From the NCBI GenBank assembly GCA_945903555.1, contig CAMDOJ010000022.1, positions 1-14,332 of the forward strand: a stretch of DNA of 14,332 nucleotides, read 5' to 3'. The position numbers were made by a program, and so were the translations under genes. The notes beneath the pieces were generated by a model. That model searched no databases. It was not told the origin of the DNA and worked only from the letters and a program-made list of their open reading frames with translations. Below are positions 7,164 to 14,332 of the stretch, piece by piece (position 1 is the stretch's first letter; each line of letters starts with the position of its first letter). Source of the DNA: Chthoniobacter flavus. GTDB taxonomy: Bacteria; Verrucomicrobiota; Verrucomicrobiia; Chthoniobacterales; Terrimicrobiaceae.

Positions 7164-8258
7164 TTATGGTGTCAGGCGACGGGCTTTCAGTTGGTGGAAA
7201 TAGTAGCGGTGCGTGCGGTAAACGTAACCGAGAATCTCTGCAATAGCCTGATAAAGCTGAGCCGGAACGGGTTGTCCGACTTGGCCATACTTGAATAATG
7301 CCCGAGCCACAGGTTTATTTTCCACGGTGGGAACTTCCCTCTTGTTACCAATAGCCTTGATCCGTTGCGCAAATAAATTTTGCCCCTTTGCCAAAATGAC
7401 CGGGGCGGTGTCGACGCCTCTTTCGTATTTGAGTGCTACGGCGTAGTGGGTGGGGTTTGTGATAATGACATCTGCTTTTTCGACATCAGCAAGCATTTGC
7501 TTTTGCATAAGGCGTCTGGCCATAGCTCTCTGAGCCATTCGGACATTAGGATCACCCATGGCTTGGCGATTTTCGTCTTTGATCTCCTGTCGAGTCATCA
7601 TGAGACTTTTCTCCGTTTTTCGCAACTGGTAAATGTAATGGAGGACAGCTAGAGCGCCCATGGCAAAGGCCAAGCGGAAAAAAAGCATCAAAGTCGAGTC
7701 GTAGATAAATTGACCAATTCGAAATACTGGAACTGGCGTGAAAAATATGGGATCGGCAAGAATTTCCTTAATTCCGCTGTAGATCAGGGTGCCGACAATG
7801 GCAAACTTGGCTAAATCCAGAAACATTTTGATGATGCCGTCCTTACTGAAAACGCGTTGCAGTCCACTGACAGGGTTGAGTTTTTCAAATTTAAGCCCCA
7901 CCACTTCTCCGGTTAATTTGAATCGGCTTTGGATGCCACCTGCTAGGATGGACGCGAGAGTTGTGCAGCCAAGAATCGGCAAAGTGAGACCACCTAGCAT
8001 CAAAAAAGCCAGAAACGTCCAACCCGGCAATGAGTCACTTGTGAGTTGATATTTTTCGAGGTTGCCAAAGAGACTGGCTGTTAATTCTGCGATATGCTTC
8101 GATTGAGGGCCAACGGTAAAGAGGAGAGCAAAGTAACTTGCTAGCAAGCCTGCAACAACCTGTATCTCTGGAGCTTGTGCAAACTGACCCTTGTCGTGTG
8201 CTTCAGTGACCTTTTTCTCTGTTGGCTTCTCTGTGGCTGTATCGTTGTGTTCGGGCAT
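7164..8258 (-). CDS. flhB: Flagellar export switch protein FlhB
   Basis: FlhB is the export-gate subunit that changes substrate specificity from rod/hook to filament type after self-cleavage. The 364-residue length is near that of the E. coli protein (382). It begins with the conserved polar start (TEKPTEKKVTEAHDKGQ), has four predicted membrane helices at roughly 33-50, 80-105, 145-162 and 185-210, and a cytoplasmic domain whose autocleavage motif Asn-Pro-Thr-His is intact at 268-271 (VIITNPTHYAVALKY). The C-terminal half continues as expected to the VENKPVARALF segment. It starts 3 nt after the fliR stop (TGACCCATG) with no Shine-Dalgarno motif, and flhA follows after 4 nt. Confidence 0.97.
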   Translation of the reverse strand: MPEHNDTATEKPTEKKVTEAHDKGQFAQAPEIQVVAGLLASYFALLFTVGPQSKHIAELTASLFGNLEKYQLTSDSLPGWTFLAFLMLGGLTLPILGCTTLASILAGGIQSRFKLTGEVVGLKFEKLNPVSGLQRVFSKDGIIKMFLDLAKFAIVGTLIYSGIKEILADPIFFTPVPVFRIGQFIYDSTLMLFFRLAFAMGALAVLHYIYQLRKTEKSLMMTRQEIKDENRQAMGDPNVRMAQRAMARRLMQKQMLADVEKADVIITNPTHYAVALKYERGVDTAPVILAKGQNLFAQRIKAIGNKREVPTVENKPVARALFKYGQVGQPVPAQLYQAIAEILGYVYRTHRYYFHQLKARRLTP

Positions 8259-8261
8259 GGG

Positions 8262-9020
8262 TCAACGAAGGAAGCGCAGCATGATTTCCGGGAGTTGCTG
8301 CATATCACGCAGGATATATTGAACAGTAAGGCCGAGAGTCATGGCAAAAACAGTTAAACCTGCCAAGATCTGAACAGGAAAGCTGAGAACGAAGACGTTC
8401 AAACTTGGGGCGGCACGTCCGAGCACGGAGAAGCACATGTTGACAAGGAAGCTGATAGCTAATAATGGGGCGGCGATTTGGATGGCCAATAATATAATCT
8501 TTCCGCTTTGCGCCAAGACGATATCTAAGGAAGTCGGGGCAAATCCTGCCAGAGGAGGAAAAATCTCAAAACTGCGTCTAAATGCAACAAGACAATACTG
8601 ATAAGATCCTGTAACGAGAAAGAGAACAGTCCCAAAGGAGAAAAGCATCGTGCTTGGGGGGGTCGCTGATTGGCGGGTAATGGGATCCATGTTTGAGCTC
8701 ATGGACAGGCCAATCTGAACAGCTATGATTTCACCAGCCATTTCCAATGCGTAGAGCAAAAATCTCACCGCAAATCCGAGCAATAATCCGGTAAGGATTT
8801 CGTGCATGACTAGAAGCACAAAAGGGAACCAATGCGAAGGCATTCCCCCAAAATCTCCAAATAAAGGGGCTAGAGTGTAGGCAAGAAGAGCTGCAATGGA
8901 GATGCGGACGGTACTGGGGATCATAGTTCCCGAAAATAAGGGCATCACCAAAAACATCCCAGATGCCCTCAGGAAGACAAGCATTCCAGGATAAATATCT
9001 ACCACATTAATATTAATCAC
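8262..9020 (-). CDS. fliR: Flagellar export gate protein FliR
   Basis: FliR closes the FliP5-FliQ4-FliR1 export-gate cone in the inner membrane. The longest open frame extends up to 9086, but that would overlap fliQ by 70 nt and add a polar, unconserved N-terminus. I chose the GTG at 9020: it overlaps the fliQ stop as GTGA, has a GGAG 8 nt upstream, and gives 252 residues, close to the family length of about 260. Landmarks include the hydrophobic start IYPGMLVFLRASGMFLV, GLSMSSNMDP near the middle and GRAAPSLNVFVLSFPVQI in the C-terminal third, a family hallmark. About six hydrophobic segments are visible. flhB follows after 3 nt. Confidence 0.95.
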   Translation of the reverse strand: MININVVDIYPGMLVFLRASGMFLVMPLFSGTMIPSTVRISIAALLAYTLAPLFGDFGGMPSHWFPFVLLVMHEILTGLLLGFAVRFLLYALEMAGEIIAVQIGLSMSSNMDPITRQSATPPSTMLFSFGTVLFLVTGSYQYCLVAFRRSFEIFPPLAGFAPTSLDIVLAQSGKIILLAIQIAAPLLAISFLVNMCFSVLGRAAPSLNVFVLSFPVQILAGLTVFAMTLGLTVQYILRDMQQLPEIMLRFLR

Positions 9021-9286
9021 TTTGTCATCTCCGGTATTTTGTTGATGAAAAAGATGGTGAATTCCATGAGTTGTCGAATCATCCAAGGTGCCCCTACGAT
9101 GATCACGGCGCCGATGGCAATGAGTTTAGGGGCGAAACTTAATGTCGGCTCTTGAATGCTTGTCACTGCCTGCAGGAGGCTAACTAGCACACCTACAATG
9201 ATGGCAGCGCCGATAATAGGAGTGACCACCAGCAAAGATACGGTGATCAGGGATCGCAGCATTTCAATGGCGGTTTCTTGATTCAT
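9017..9286 (-). CDS. fliQ: Flagellar export gate protein FliQ
   Basis: FliQ is a small two-helix inner-membrane protein of the type III export gate that packs against FliP and FliR. It has 89 residues, the same length as the E. coli protein. Helix one spans about 14-38 and helix two about 52-80, separated by the conserved QAVTSIQEPTLSFAPKL segment. Its ATG shares one base with the fliP stop (TAATG) and its TGA overlaps the fliR GTG, so it is coupled on both sides. Confidence 0.97.
   Translation of the reverse strand: MNQETAIEMLRSLITVSLLVVTPIIGAAIIVGVLVSLLQAVTSIQEPTLSFAPKLIAIGAVIIVGAPWMIRQLMEFTIFFINKIPEMTK
9029..9032 (-). promoter_or_regulatory. Ribosome binding site deciding the fliR GTG start
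   Basis: GGAG lies 8 nt before the GTG at 9020. It is one of the few clear Shine-Dalgarno motifs in the window and supports the GTG over the upstream ATG at 9086. It lies inside the last codons of fliQ. Confidence 0.6.
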
Positions 9287-10146
9287 TAAACGAAACTTTG
9301 AATGAGAGAGCGAATCACGAGTTGCCAGCCATCAACGAGAACAAATAAAAGAAGTTTCAATGGAAGGGCTACCATGGTTGGAGGCATCATCATCATGCCC
9401 ATTGACATCAGTGTCGAGGCCACTAAAAAGTCAATGACCAGAAAGGGGATAAAGATTAGGAATCCCATTTGGAATGAGGTCCTCAATTCGCTAATGACAA
9501 ATGCAGGGAGAACGACTCGCATGGGGAGGTCTTTGACTTCAGTACGACCCATACCTGCCAGATCCAAGAAGAAATCCACCTCTCCGGGGCGAGTTTGGCG
9601 AAGCATGAAAGTCCGCAGGGGCTCAATGGCTAAATCCATGGCCTCGTTTGAGTTGATTTGCTCAGCCATGTATGGTGTGATCGCTTTTTCCTGTATCTCA
9701 TTCCAAACAGGGGTCATGATGAAAAAAGTAATAAAAAGCGATATGCCGATCAGGAGTTGATTCGCTGGGGCGCTCGGTACGCCCAACGCCGTTCTCACGA
9801 AACCTAATACGATGACAATCCGAGTGAAGCTGGTCATGAGCATGATCAGGGATGGCGCCAGCGTGAGTAGGGTCATCACAAGCACGATCTGAATGGCCGT
9901 GCTGAGATTTTGGCGTTCGTTGCCATTGCCAATTTGCAAATTCACGAGCGGTCCAGTTGGATTGCTAATGGGGGCAACTTTAGGAGCGGTCGGGGCTGTG
10001 GGCGCCGTCGGGGCAACGGGAGCGCGTGGCGAGCTCAATGGTGCGGTGGGCGGAGGCGGTGTTTGGGCCTGGAGTGAGGGATAATATCCCGCAAAAAGCC
10101 AAACGGCCGCGAATAAGAGGAGTTTTTTCAAACCGGGCAAGGTCAT
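9286..10146 (-). CDS. fliP: Flagellar export gate protein FliP, with Pro/Ala-rich N-terminal extension
   Basis: FliP forms the pentameric core of the export-gate cone. The chosen start is the ATG at 10146, which overlaps the fliO stop as ATGA and gives 286 residues; the open frame continues upstream to 10221, but that part lies inside fliO. Residues 1-28 form a signal peptide (KKLLLFAAVWLFAGYY, then LQAQ), typical of FliP. Residues 29-66 are an unusual Pro/Ala/Thr stretch containing four consecutive APT units, which explains the extra 40 residues over E. coli FliP (245). The conserved core follows: IVLVMTLLTLAPSLIMLMTSFTRIV at 87-111, LRTSFQMGFLIFIPFLVIDF at 221-240 and the Met-rich SMGMMMMPP at 248-256. 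The stop shares one base with the fliQ start. Confidence 0.96.
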   Translation of the reverse strand: MTLPGLKKLLLFAAVWLFAGYYPSLQAQTPPPPTAPLSSPRAPVAPTAPTAPTAPKVAPISNPTGPLVNLQIGNGNERQNLSTAIQIVLVMTLLTLAPSLIMLMTSFTRIVIVLGFVRTALGVPSAPANQLLIGISLFITFFIMTPVWNEIQEKAITPYMAEQINSNEAMDLAIEPLRTFMLRQTRPGEVDFFLDLAGMGRTEVKDLPMRVVLPAFVISELRTSFQMGFLIFIPFLVIDFLVASTLMSMGMMMMPPTMVALPLKLLLFVLVDGWQLVIRSLIQSFV

Positions 10147-10628
10147 GCTTCCTGGGTGTTGGTTTTTGCGAGCATCGCACTGAAATCGGGGGGCATGCAT
10201 TGCGCGGAATCTAAGGGGCAAAGATAATCAATTTTCCCAGGTGTAACGCCCAAGAGCAGGCGTTGGTCTTCATATCCGACCACGAGAAGAAATTGCCTAT
10301 TCCCTAGAGATTTCATTTCCAAGACAGAGAGCTTTTTTTCTCCGCTATTACGATTGCGATAAAGAGGGAGACCATGTTTAAAAAAATAATAGGAGAAAAA
10401 AGCTAAACATCCCACTAGAACCATGTAACCCAACATTCGCCCAAGATCATCCATACTGGGGGCGGGTGGAGACGTCACCGATGCGGTGGGGATGTCAGTT
10501 GTGTTTAGTTGGGCTGTCCCTTTCTCCTCGGTGGGCTGGACCGCGATATTCTCAGCAGCCTCTAACATTGCGGGCCATGTCAACGAGAGGATTGCCGTTA
10601 CAGCAAACCTCCACGCTCGTTTCCTCAT
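10143..10628 (-). CDS. fliO: Flagellar biosynthesis protein FliO
   Basis: FliO is a membrane scaffold that helps FliP assemble into the export gate. The protein has 161 residues: a cleavable-looking N-terminal signal (RKRAWRFAVTAILSLTW, then AEA), a polar linker, one membrane helix at about 66-86 (MLGYMVLVGCLAFFSYYFF), and a small cytoplasmic domain with SVLEMKSLGNRQFLLVVGYE and LLLGVTPGKIDYL, the pattern typical of FliO. The family is poorly conserved, so the name rests on this pattern and on position between fliN and fliP. The start overlaps the fliN stop by 4 nt (ATGA), and its own stop overlaps the fliP start by 4 nt. Confidence 0.92.
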   Translation of the reverse strand: MRKRAWRFAVTAILSLTWPAMLEAAENIAVQPTEEKGTAQLNTTDIPTASVTSPPAPSMDDLGRMLGYMVLVGCLAFFSYYFFKHGLPLYRNRNSGEKKLSVLEMKSLGNRQFLLVVGYEDQRLLLGVTPGKIDYLCPLDSAQCMPPDFSAMLAKTNTQEA

Positions 10629-10885
10629 GCTGACTCTCCGACGATCTGGGTTATTTTGATGCCAAAGTTTTCCTCGACCACGACCACTTCGCCACGGGCG
10701 ATCAGCTTGTCGTTGACATAAAGTCCCACGGGTTCACTGGCGAGTTGATCGAGTTGTAGGACGGTACCGCTGGTGAGCTCAACCACATCCCGCATAGGGA
10801 GCATACAGGAACCGATGCGGACAGTCAGGTCGACTTTGACATCCAGAATAACACTCAGGTTTTTTGCGTCGTTGAAATTGCTCAT
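10625..10885 (-). CDS. fliN: Flagellar motor switch protein FliN
   Basis: FliN is the lower C-ring component, needed for rotation, switching and docking of the export ATPase complex through FliH. At 86 residues this is little more than the conserved SpoA-type domain: LSVILDVKVDLTVRIGSC, then MRDVVELTSGTVLQLD and VNDKLIARGEVVVVEENFGIKITQI. It lacks the N-terminal 40-50 residues of E. coli FliN (137 residues). Short FliN proteins of this kind are common. The ATG overlaps the fliM stop by 4 nt (ATGA), so FliM and FliN synthesis are probably linked. Confidence 0.97.
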   Translation of the reverse strand: MSNFNDAKNLSVILDVKVDLTVRIGSCMLPMRDVVELTSGTVLQLDQLASEPVGLYVNDKLIARGEVVVVEENFGIKITQIVGESA

Positions 10886-11880
10886 ACTATATTGGCGTTT
10901 GTGATTTCGGAGTTGATTTGAATGGCCACATGGCCGTTCTCACAACCGGCTTGGGCTTGGAATCTTGGAGCGTTTGCTATGCGAACGCGGGTGTTACCCA
11001 AGGTGGTTTTTGGCATTTCCATGATGTCGCCGACACGCATCCGAAGAACGTCGCTTAAGGCGACACCTGGAATCTGCCAATCAGCGATCAGGGGCACAGA
11101 AATTTGGTTGTAAGAGTTTCTCCACTGCTGGGGCTTGGCATCCGGCTGGGACTGCAGGGATTTGTCTCTTGCCGTCTGCATGTTTTTCATGACCGGCTCG
11201 ATCATGCTAAAAGGAACGGCTAGCTGGATTTGCTCGACACTCTCACCTGCAAAGGCCTCGATGGATAAAGTGAGCATGAGGGTGTCATTGGAGCAAGCTT
11301 GTAGGAATCGAGGGTTGTTTTCGTTGCCAATCTGGCGTGCGGTGTACTGTCTGTCGTCCCTCCATAGGCGGCACCATTCCTGAGTGATCATATCAACAAT
11401 CTCCTCTAAGAGAGCGATTTCGATTTCAGTGAGGTGGCGCTCTGCGTTATCAGTGATCCCGCGCCCACCAAGCATGCGATTGGACATGCTGATGGCTAAT
11501 CGGCTGCTGATTTCTAAAATGCCAATTCCAGGCAACTGGTCAACTTTGAATAGAGTGATGTGCGTCGGATTGCTCATCGTCTCAGCGAAGCTACCATAAG
11601 ACATCGCAGTCAATTTGTTGAGCGTGAGACTCAAATCTGCACGCAAAAGCGAGGAGAGTCGCCCCGTGACAGTCGAGATCAATCCATTGTGAATACCTCG
11701 AAGTCGTCGCAACTCAGATTCATTCAACAGGACCGGAGTACGAAAGTCGAATGGCTTTGGGGTTACTGGATTCGATGCGGGAAATTTCGATCCATCACAT
11801 TGGAAGACAGCAGGAGCGGAAGCTTGGGCGGCTTCTGCCACGAGCTTGTCGATGTCGGATTGGTTTAAAGGGCCAGCCAT
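10882..11880 (-). CDS. fliM: Flagellar motor switch protein FliM
   Basis: FliM links FliG and FliN in the C-ring and binds phosphorylated CheY. The 332 residues have the normal family layout. The N-terminal LNQSDIDKLV at 5-14 corresponds to the CheY-P binding motif (LSQxEIDALL), so switching by chemotaxis is likely retained. The middle domain at about 48-230 carries the FliG-binding GGRG at 138-141 (MLGGRGITDNAERHLTEIE), and the C-terminal SpoA-type domain at about 258-328 resembles FliN. The gene starts 40 nt after fliL, with a short A-rich stretch (TAAAGCGAA) before the ATG. It ends in a 4-nt overlap with fliN. Confidence 0.97.
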   Translation of the reverse strand: MAGPLNQSDIDKLVAEAAQASAPAVFQCDGSKFPASNPVTPKPFDFRTPVLLNESELRRLRGIHNGLISTVTGRLSSLLRADLSLTLNKLTAMSYGSFAETMSNPTHITLFKVDQLPGIGILEISSRLAISMSNRMLGGRGITDNAERHLTEIEIALLEEIVDMITQEWCRLWRDDRQYTARQIGNENNPRFLQACSNDTLMLTLSIEAFAGESVEQIQLAVPFSMIEPVMKNMQTARDKSLQSQPDAKPQQWRNSYNQISVPLIADWQIPGVALSDVLRMRVGDIMEMPKTTLGNTRVRIANAPRFQAQAGCENGHVAIQINSEITNANIV

Positions 11881-11920
11881 TTCGCTTTAGAAAAGTGGGA
11901 TATCAGCTTTTGTGCGTGGC

Positions 11921-12487
11921 CTACTGGACAACAAACTCGTCAAAGTAAATTGTATCGATCACTTCTCCGCCAAGGATACGATTGAACTGGGAGACAAGAG
12001 ACTTACGGATCAAGTCTCGCCCGCTTGAAATATCTTGGGAATTAATTGTCTGCGATGATATGGTCGTGATTGCGGCATCGCGTAGGGCTGGGAGGTTCTC
12101 CTTGATGATAGCCGCGATATTTGGATCCTCGCTTTTGACGCTAAACGTAGCTTTGAGAAACCTGGAGTTGTTGCTGCCAGGCAAATTCACAACGATGTTG
12201 CCGAACGGGGCGACTCCCTCAGCTGGGGCATCCACTGCGCCATGTCCACCGCTCTTTGCCGCATGGGAATCGCTTTTCTTTTTGGCGCCATGCGCGTCGG
12301 CTTTAGCAGGTGCTGCTGGGGCCCCAAGTGAAGTCTTAATTTTGGGGATAATGACAAAATCCATCACCGCATAACAAAGGGCGGGTACCAACACCACCAC
12401 AGCGATGATCGGCATGAGGGAGTTGCCCGATTTCTTTGGGACTAATGGAGTGGATGCGAGTGCGTCTGAATCGTCTTTAGCTGCCAT
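11921..12487 (-). CDS. fliL: Flagellar stator-associated protein FliL
   Basis: FliL is a single-pass inner-membrane protein that surrounds or supports the stator units at the basal body. The 188 residues comprise a short cytoplasmic start, a membrane helix at about 24-46 (LMPIIAVVVLVPALCYAVM), a low-complexity linker at 55-92 rich in Ala, His, Lys and Gly, and a periplasmic stomatin-like domain at 93-188 (VVNLPGSNNSRFLKATFSV, then LRDAAITTISSQT, ending in the family-typical YFDEFVVQ). It lies 29 nt downstream of flgE and 40 nt upstream of fliM. The leader is A-rich (AAAAAACAAAAATT) and without a Shine-Dalgarno motif. Confidence 0.95.
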   Translation of the reverse strand: MAAKDDSDALASTPLVPKKSGNSLMPIIAVVVLVPALCYAVMDFVIIPKIKTSLGAPAAPAKADAHGAKKKSDSHAAKSGGHGAVDAPAEGVAPFGNIVVNLPGSNNSRFLKATFSVKSEDPNIAAIIKENLPALRDAAITTISSQTINSQDISSGRDLIRKSLVSQFNRILGGEVIDTIYFDEFVVQ

Positions 12488-12516
12488 AATTTTTGTTTTT
12501 TAAGTTAGGAGATAGA

Positions 12517-13332
12517 TTAGCGTTTGAGATTCACGATTTCTTCCATCACAGAGTCAGAGACAGTGATGACACGTGAGCCAGCTTGGAATGCACGTTGTGC
12601 AAGAATGAGGTCGGAAAATTCTTGAGTGAGGTCCACATTGGACAGTTCCAGCGTGCCTTGTTTGACCAGTCCCAAGCCAGCTGTTCCAGCTTGGGCCGCT
12701 TCAATCGGGCCGGCAGCGTCCATTCCAGTAAAAAGATTCATCCCGGTTTTCATTAACGCATTGGGATTTATAAAATTCTGCAGGACGATGGTATTTGTTT
12801 CCTTGCTAGTGCCGTCTGAGTAATATTCGCGCAGGACACCTGTCGAGTTGATAGAGTAAGATTCGAGTGAGGCGTCTTCTGGCGGAGTTGCTAATTTAAT
12901 GTCTCCGGCTTTGCCTTGAAGTCGATAACCTTGTGGAGTTGTAAAGAACCCTTGGTTGTCTACACGGAAATCACCAGCGCGGGAAACGAAAGTTTCATTA
13001 TTTAATGGATTTATAACTTGGAAGAAGCCGTTGCCTGCAATCCCAATGTCTGCTGGGCTGCCTGTTGTGCTTAGGACACCCTGTATGAATTTCTGGGAAA
13101 TACTGGCTACACTCGTCCCAGATCCCACCTGCATTGCAAATGTCGCTGGAACAGGATCCACTCCCGCACTTGAACGCTCAAATGTTTGGCTAAAGTTGTC
13201 TTGATTTGTGATCCGCGAGCCTTTGAATCCCGTTGTGTTGACGTTGGCGATGTTGTCGCCAATGACTTCTAGGCTTTTGCCGAAGGTTTTAACTGCCGAG
13301 ACGCCGCTGGTGAAGGAGTTTAGGAGTGCCAT
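12517..13332 (-). CDS. flgE: Flagellar hook protein FlgE (short form)
   Basis: This is an axial protein of the FlgE/FlgF/FlgG family. The N-terminus (SGVSAVKTFGKSLEVIGDNI, then ANVNTTGFKGSR) and the C-terminus (NVDLTQEFSDLILAQRAFQA, then EEIVNLKR) are the heptad-repeat D0 regions, and residues about 85-140 carry the conserved DIGIAGNGFFQVINP and RAGDFRVDNQGFF patterns. I call it FlgE because it directly follows flgD and ends in a VNL-type tail as in hook proteins; FlgF or FlgG cannot be fully excluded. At 271 residues it is much shorter than the E. coli hook protein (402) but close to B. subtilis FlgE (264), so it lacks the outer surface domain. It lies 21 nt after flgD with an A-rich leader. 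Confidence 0.85.
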   Translation of the reverse strand: MALLNSFTSGVSAVKTFGKSLEVIGDNIANVNTTGFKGSRITNQDNFSQTFERSSAGVDPVPATFAMQVGSGTSVASISQKFIQGVLSTTGSPADIGIAGNGFFQVINPLNNETFVSRAGDFRVDNQGFFTTPQGYRLQGKAGDIKLATPPEDASLESYSINSTGVLREYYSDGTSKETNTIVLQNFINPNALMKTGMNLFTGMDAAGPIEAAQAGTAGLGLVKQGTLELSNVDLTQEFSDLILAQRAFQAGSRVITVSDSVMEEIVNLKR

Positions 13333-13353
13333 AATTTTCTTTTTATAAATGAT

Positions 13354-13848
13354 TTATGACTGTGGTGCGGGAGTGATTGATGCTGAAGTTGTCGTGGTTG
13401 CAACGTCAGGATTTGGTGCTGGTGGAGGGGTTGTTATGCCCGTGATCAGTTTGGTTTCGTAGGATTTGCCGGCAATCACTACAGCAGGAACTCCATCTTT
13501 AAGTGTGATCGCATCAACAACGCCGCTGATTTGACCAGCGACTGCATCCAAGACTGTAACTTGGCGCCCCAAGTAGGAAGGTGCCGAAGTGAGCTTTTGC
13601 TCGGATGCAAAGGAATCGAAGGACTTGGATAATCCTCGCATTTGCTCAAGAGAGGAAAAGTTGGCCATTTGAGCAATGAATTCCGTGTCCTTCATTGGAT
13701 TCATCGGGTCTTGCGCGGTGAGTTGCGTGGTGAGCAACTTCATGAAATCGTCGGCACCTAGGGTCTTTTGGCCACCCTTGGGATTGACTGTTAATCCTGC
13801 GTTGGGATTTGAGGTCGCGTTTGCGAGTGTTGCGGTAGGTGTCGTCAT
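13354..13848 (-). CDS. flgD: Hook cap / hook assembly protein FlgD
   Basis: FlgD caps the growing hook and is needed for FlgE polymerisation. The frame is open upstream to an ATG at 14160, but that would lie inside fliK and has no FlgD-like sequence, so I start at the ATG at 13848, 16 nt after the fliK stop. This gives 164 residues. The conserved N-terminal signature is clear: LGADDFMKLLTTQLTAQDPM at 30-49, then NPMKDTEFIAQMANFSSLEQM. Residues about 92-137 resemble the FlgD C-terminal core (YLGRQVTVL, then DGVPAVVIAGKSYETKL). The last 25 residues are a Pro/Thr/Ala-rich tail. It is shorter than E. coli FlgD (231) but in the range of Gram-positive forms. No Shine-Dalgarno motif is visible. Confidence 0.95.
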   Translation of the reverse strand: MTTPTATLANATSNPNAGLTVNPKGGQKTLGADDFMKLLTTQLTAQDPMNPMKDTEFIAQMANFSSLEQMRGLSKSFDSFASEQKLTSAPSYLGRQVTVLDAVAGQISGVVDAITLKDGVPAVVIAGKSYETKLITGITTPPPAPNPDVATTTTSASITPAPQS

Positions 13849-13864
13849 GTCTAGTAAGGAGCGT

Positions 13865-14332
13865 TTAAGCCCAAAGGGAAACGGAGCCGGCGGTATCGGT
13901 TTTTGTTGAGGAACGAAGAGGTTGTTGGCGGTTAATGTATCCAGGATAGGGTGATGCGTCCGCTTGCTGATCGCGAGACTGTCCTCTTTGTTGGCCTTGC
14001 TCTGAAGTGGAGTTGTTTTGAGGGGATGGGTTTTGAAAGGTGGGGTCTCCAAAACGAAACCCGCGATCACGACTGGATTGAGCAAATTCGCCCCAAGATT
14101 TTTGGAGGGCTTGGCGGAGTTCGGGGGATTCTGTGATGAAGACGCTACGAATCTCTTCACCGCGCACCTGAAGTCGGATTTTTACTGATTCCGTGTCGCT
14201 AATCTGCAACTCAAGGTCGATTTGAGATTGTCCGGTTTGCTTCAGTTTTTCAACTTCCATGCTGAGTGTCTTTAAGATGGTCGTGACCTCACTGGAGCGG
14301 GAGACTTTGCTGCCGAGGGTATTGAGTAAAGG
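13865..14332 (-). CDS. fliK: FliK-like hook-length control protein, C-terminal part (5' end beyond window)
   Basis: Only the last 155 residues are present; the frame is open to the right edge. The visible part resembles the FliK C-terminal substrate-switching domain: alternating beta strands IDLELQISDTESVKIRLQV and RGEEIRSVFITESPELRQAL, followed by an amphipathic helix LQKSWGEFAQSSRDRGFRFG. The final 65 residues are Gln/Asn/Ser-rich and low in structure, as is common at FliK ends. FliK is exported and measures the hook, then acts on FlhB to switch export specificity. Position directly before flgD is a frequent arrangement and supports the name. The family is weakly conserved, so this is a pattern-and-context call. 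Confidence 0.8.
   Translation of the reverse strand, partial: PLLNTLGSKVSRSSEVTTILKTLSMEVEKLKQTGQSQIDLELQISDTESVKIRLQVRGEEIRSVFITESPELRQALQKSWGEFAQSSRDRGFRFGDPTFQNPSPQNNSTSEQGQQRGQSRDQQADASPYPGYINRQQPLRSSTKTDTAGSVSLWA

Noticed and set aside
9021..9086. FliR starting at the ATG at 9086
   Set aside because: It would overlap fliQ by 70 nt and add a polar His-rich segment not typical of FliR. The GTG at 9020 has a GGAG and a 4-nt overlap.
10147..10221. N-terminal extension of FliP by 25 codons
   Set aside because: It lies inside fliO and precedes a good signal peptide. The ATGA overlap start fits both the neighbouring junctions and the family layout.
13333..13353. Small palindrome (TAAAT C ATTTA) followed by A-run between flgD and flgE, considered as a terminator
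   Set aside because: The arms are only 5 AT bases, there is no U-tract on the sense strand, and the next gene follows within 21 nt.
13849..14160. N-terminal extension of FlgD by 104 codons to an upstream ATG
   Set aside because: It overlaps the fliK reading frame, which has the family-like sequence, and the extra residues do not resemble FlgD.

Overview
The window is one uninterrupted block of bacterial flagellar genes, all on the minus strand, so the biological reading order runs from position 14332 down to 1. Base composition is near 50% GC. There are no RNA genes, mobile elements or CRISPR arrays. The organism is a flagellated diderm, suggested by the Sec-type signal peptides and the peptidoglycan-anchored MotB. 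Most starts lack a Shine-Dalgarno motif, several genes have A-rich leaders, and the order fliK-flgD-flgE-fliL-fliM-fliN-fliO-fliP-fliQ-fliR-flhB-flhA-fliA-motA-motB with unfamiliar small genes points tentatively to the PVC group (for example Verrucomicrobiota). That assignment is an inference from general features, not a match.

Right part (about 14332-11921): the 3' end of a fliK-like hook-length gene, flgD (hook cap), a short flgE (hook) and fliL (stator-associated). Middle part (11880-4970): the C-ring genes fliM and fliN, then the complete export gate fliO, fliP, fliQ, fliR, flhB and flhA. Five of the junctions in this stretch are start/stop overlaps (four of 4 nt, one of 1 nt), which suggests tight translational coupling.

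Left part (4836-1): a 186-bp gap after flhA contains a strong match to a sigma-54 (-24/-12) promoter pointing into a 97-residue membrane protein of unknown function, fliA (sigma-28), motA and motB. Downstream of motB lie two unrecognised genes: a 92-residue protein with a cysteine-rich C-terminus, and a large exported Pro/Ser/Thr-rich protein of at least 581 residues that runs off the left edge.

Together the genes encode hook assembly, the switch, the type III export gate, the flagellar sigma factor and the proton-type stator. The sigma-54 site would make fliA-motA-motB a separately controlled sub-operon. The least explained part is the pair of genes after motB, plus the small membrane protein that sits where flhF and flhG are often found.
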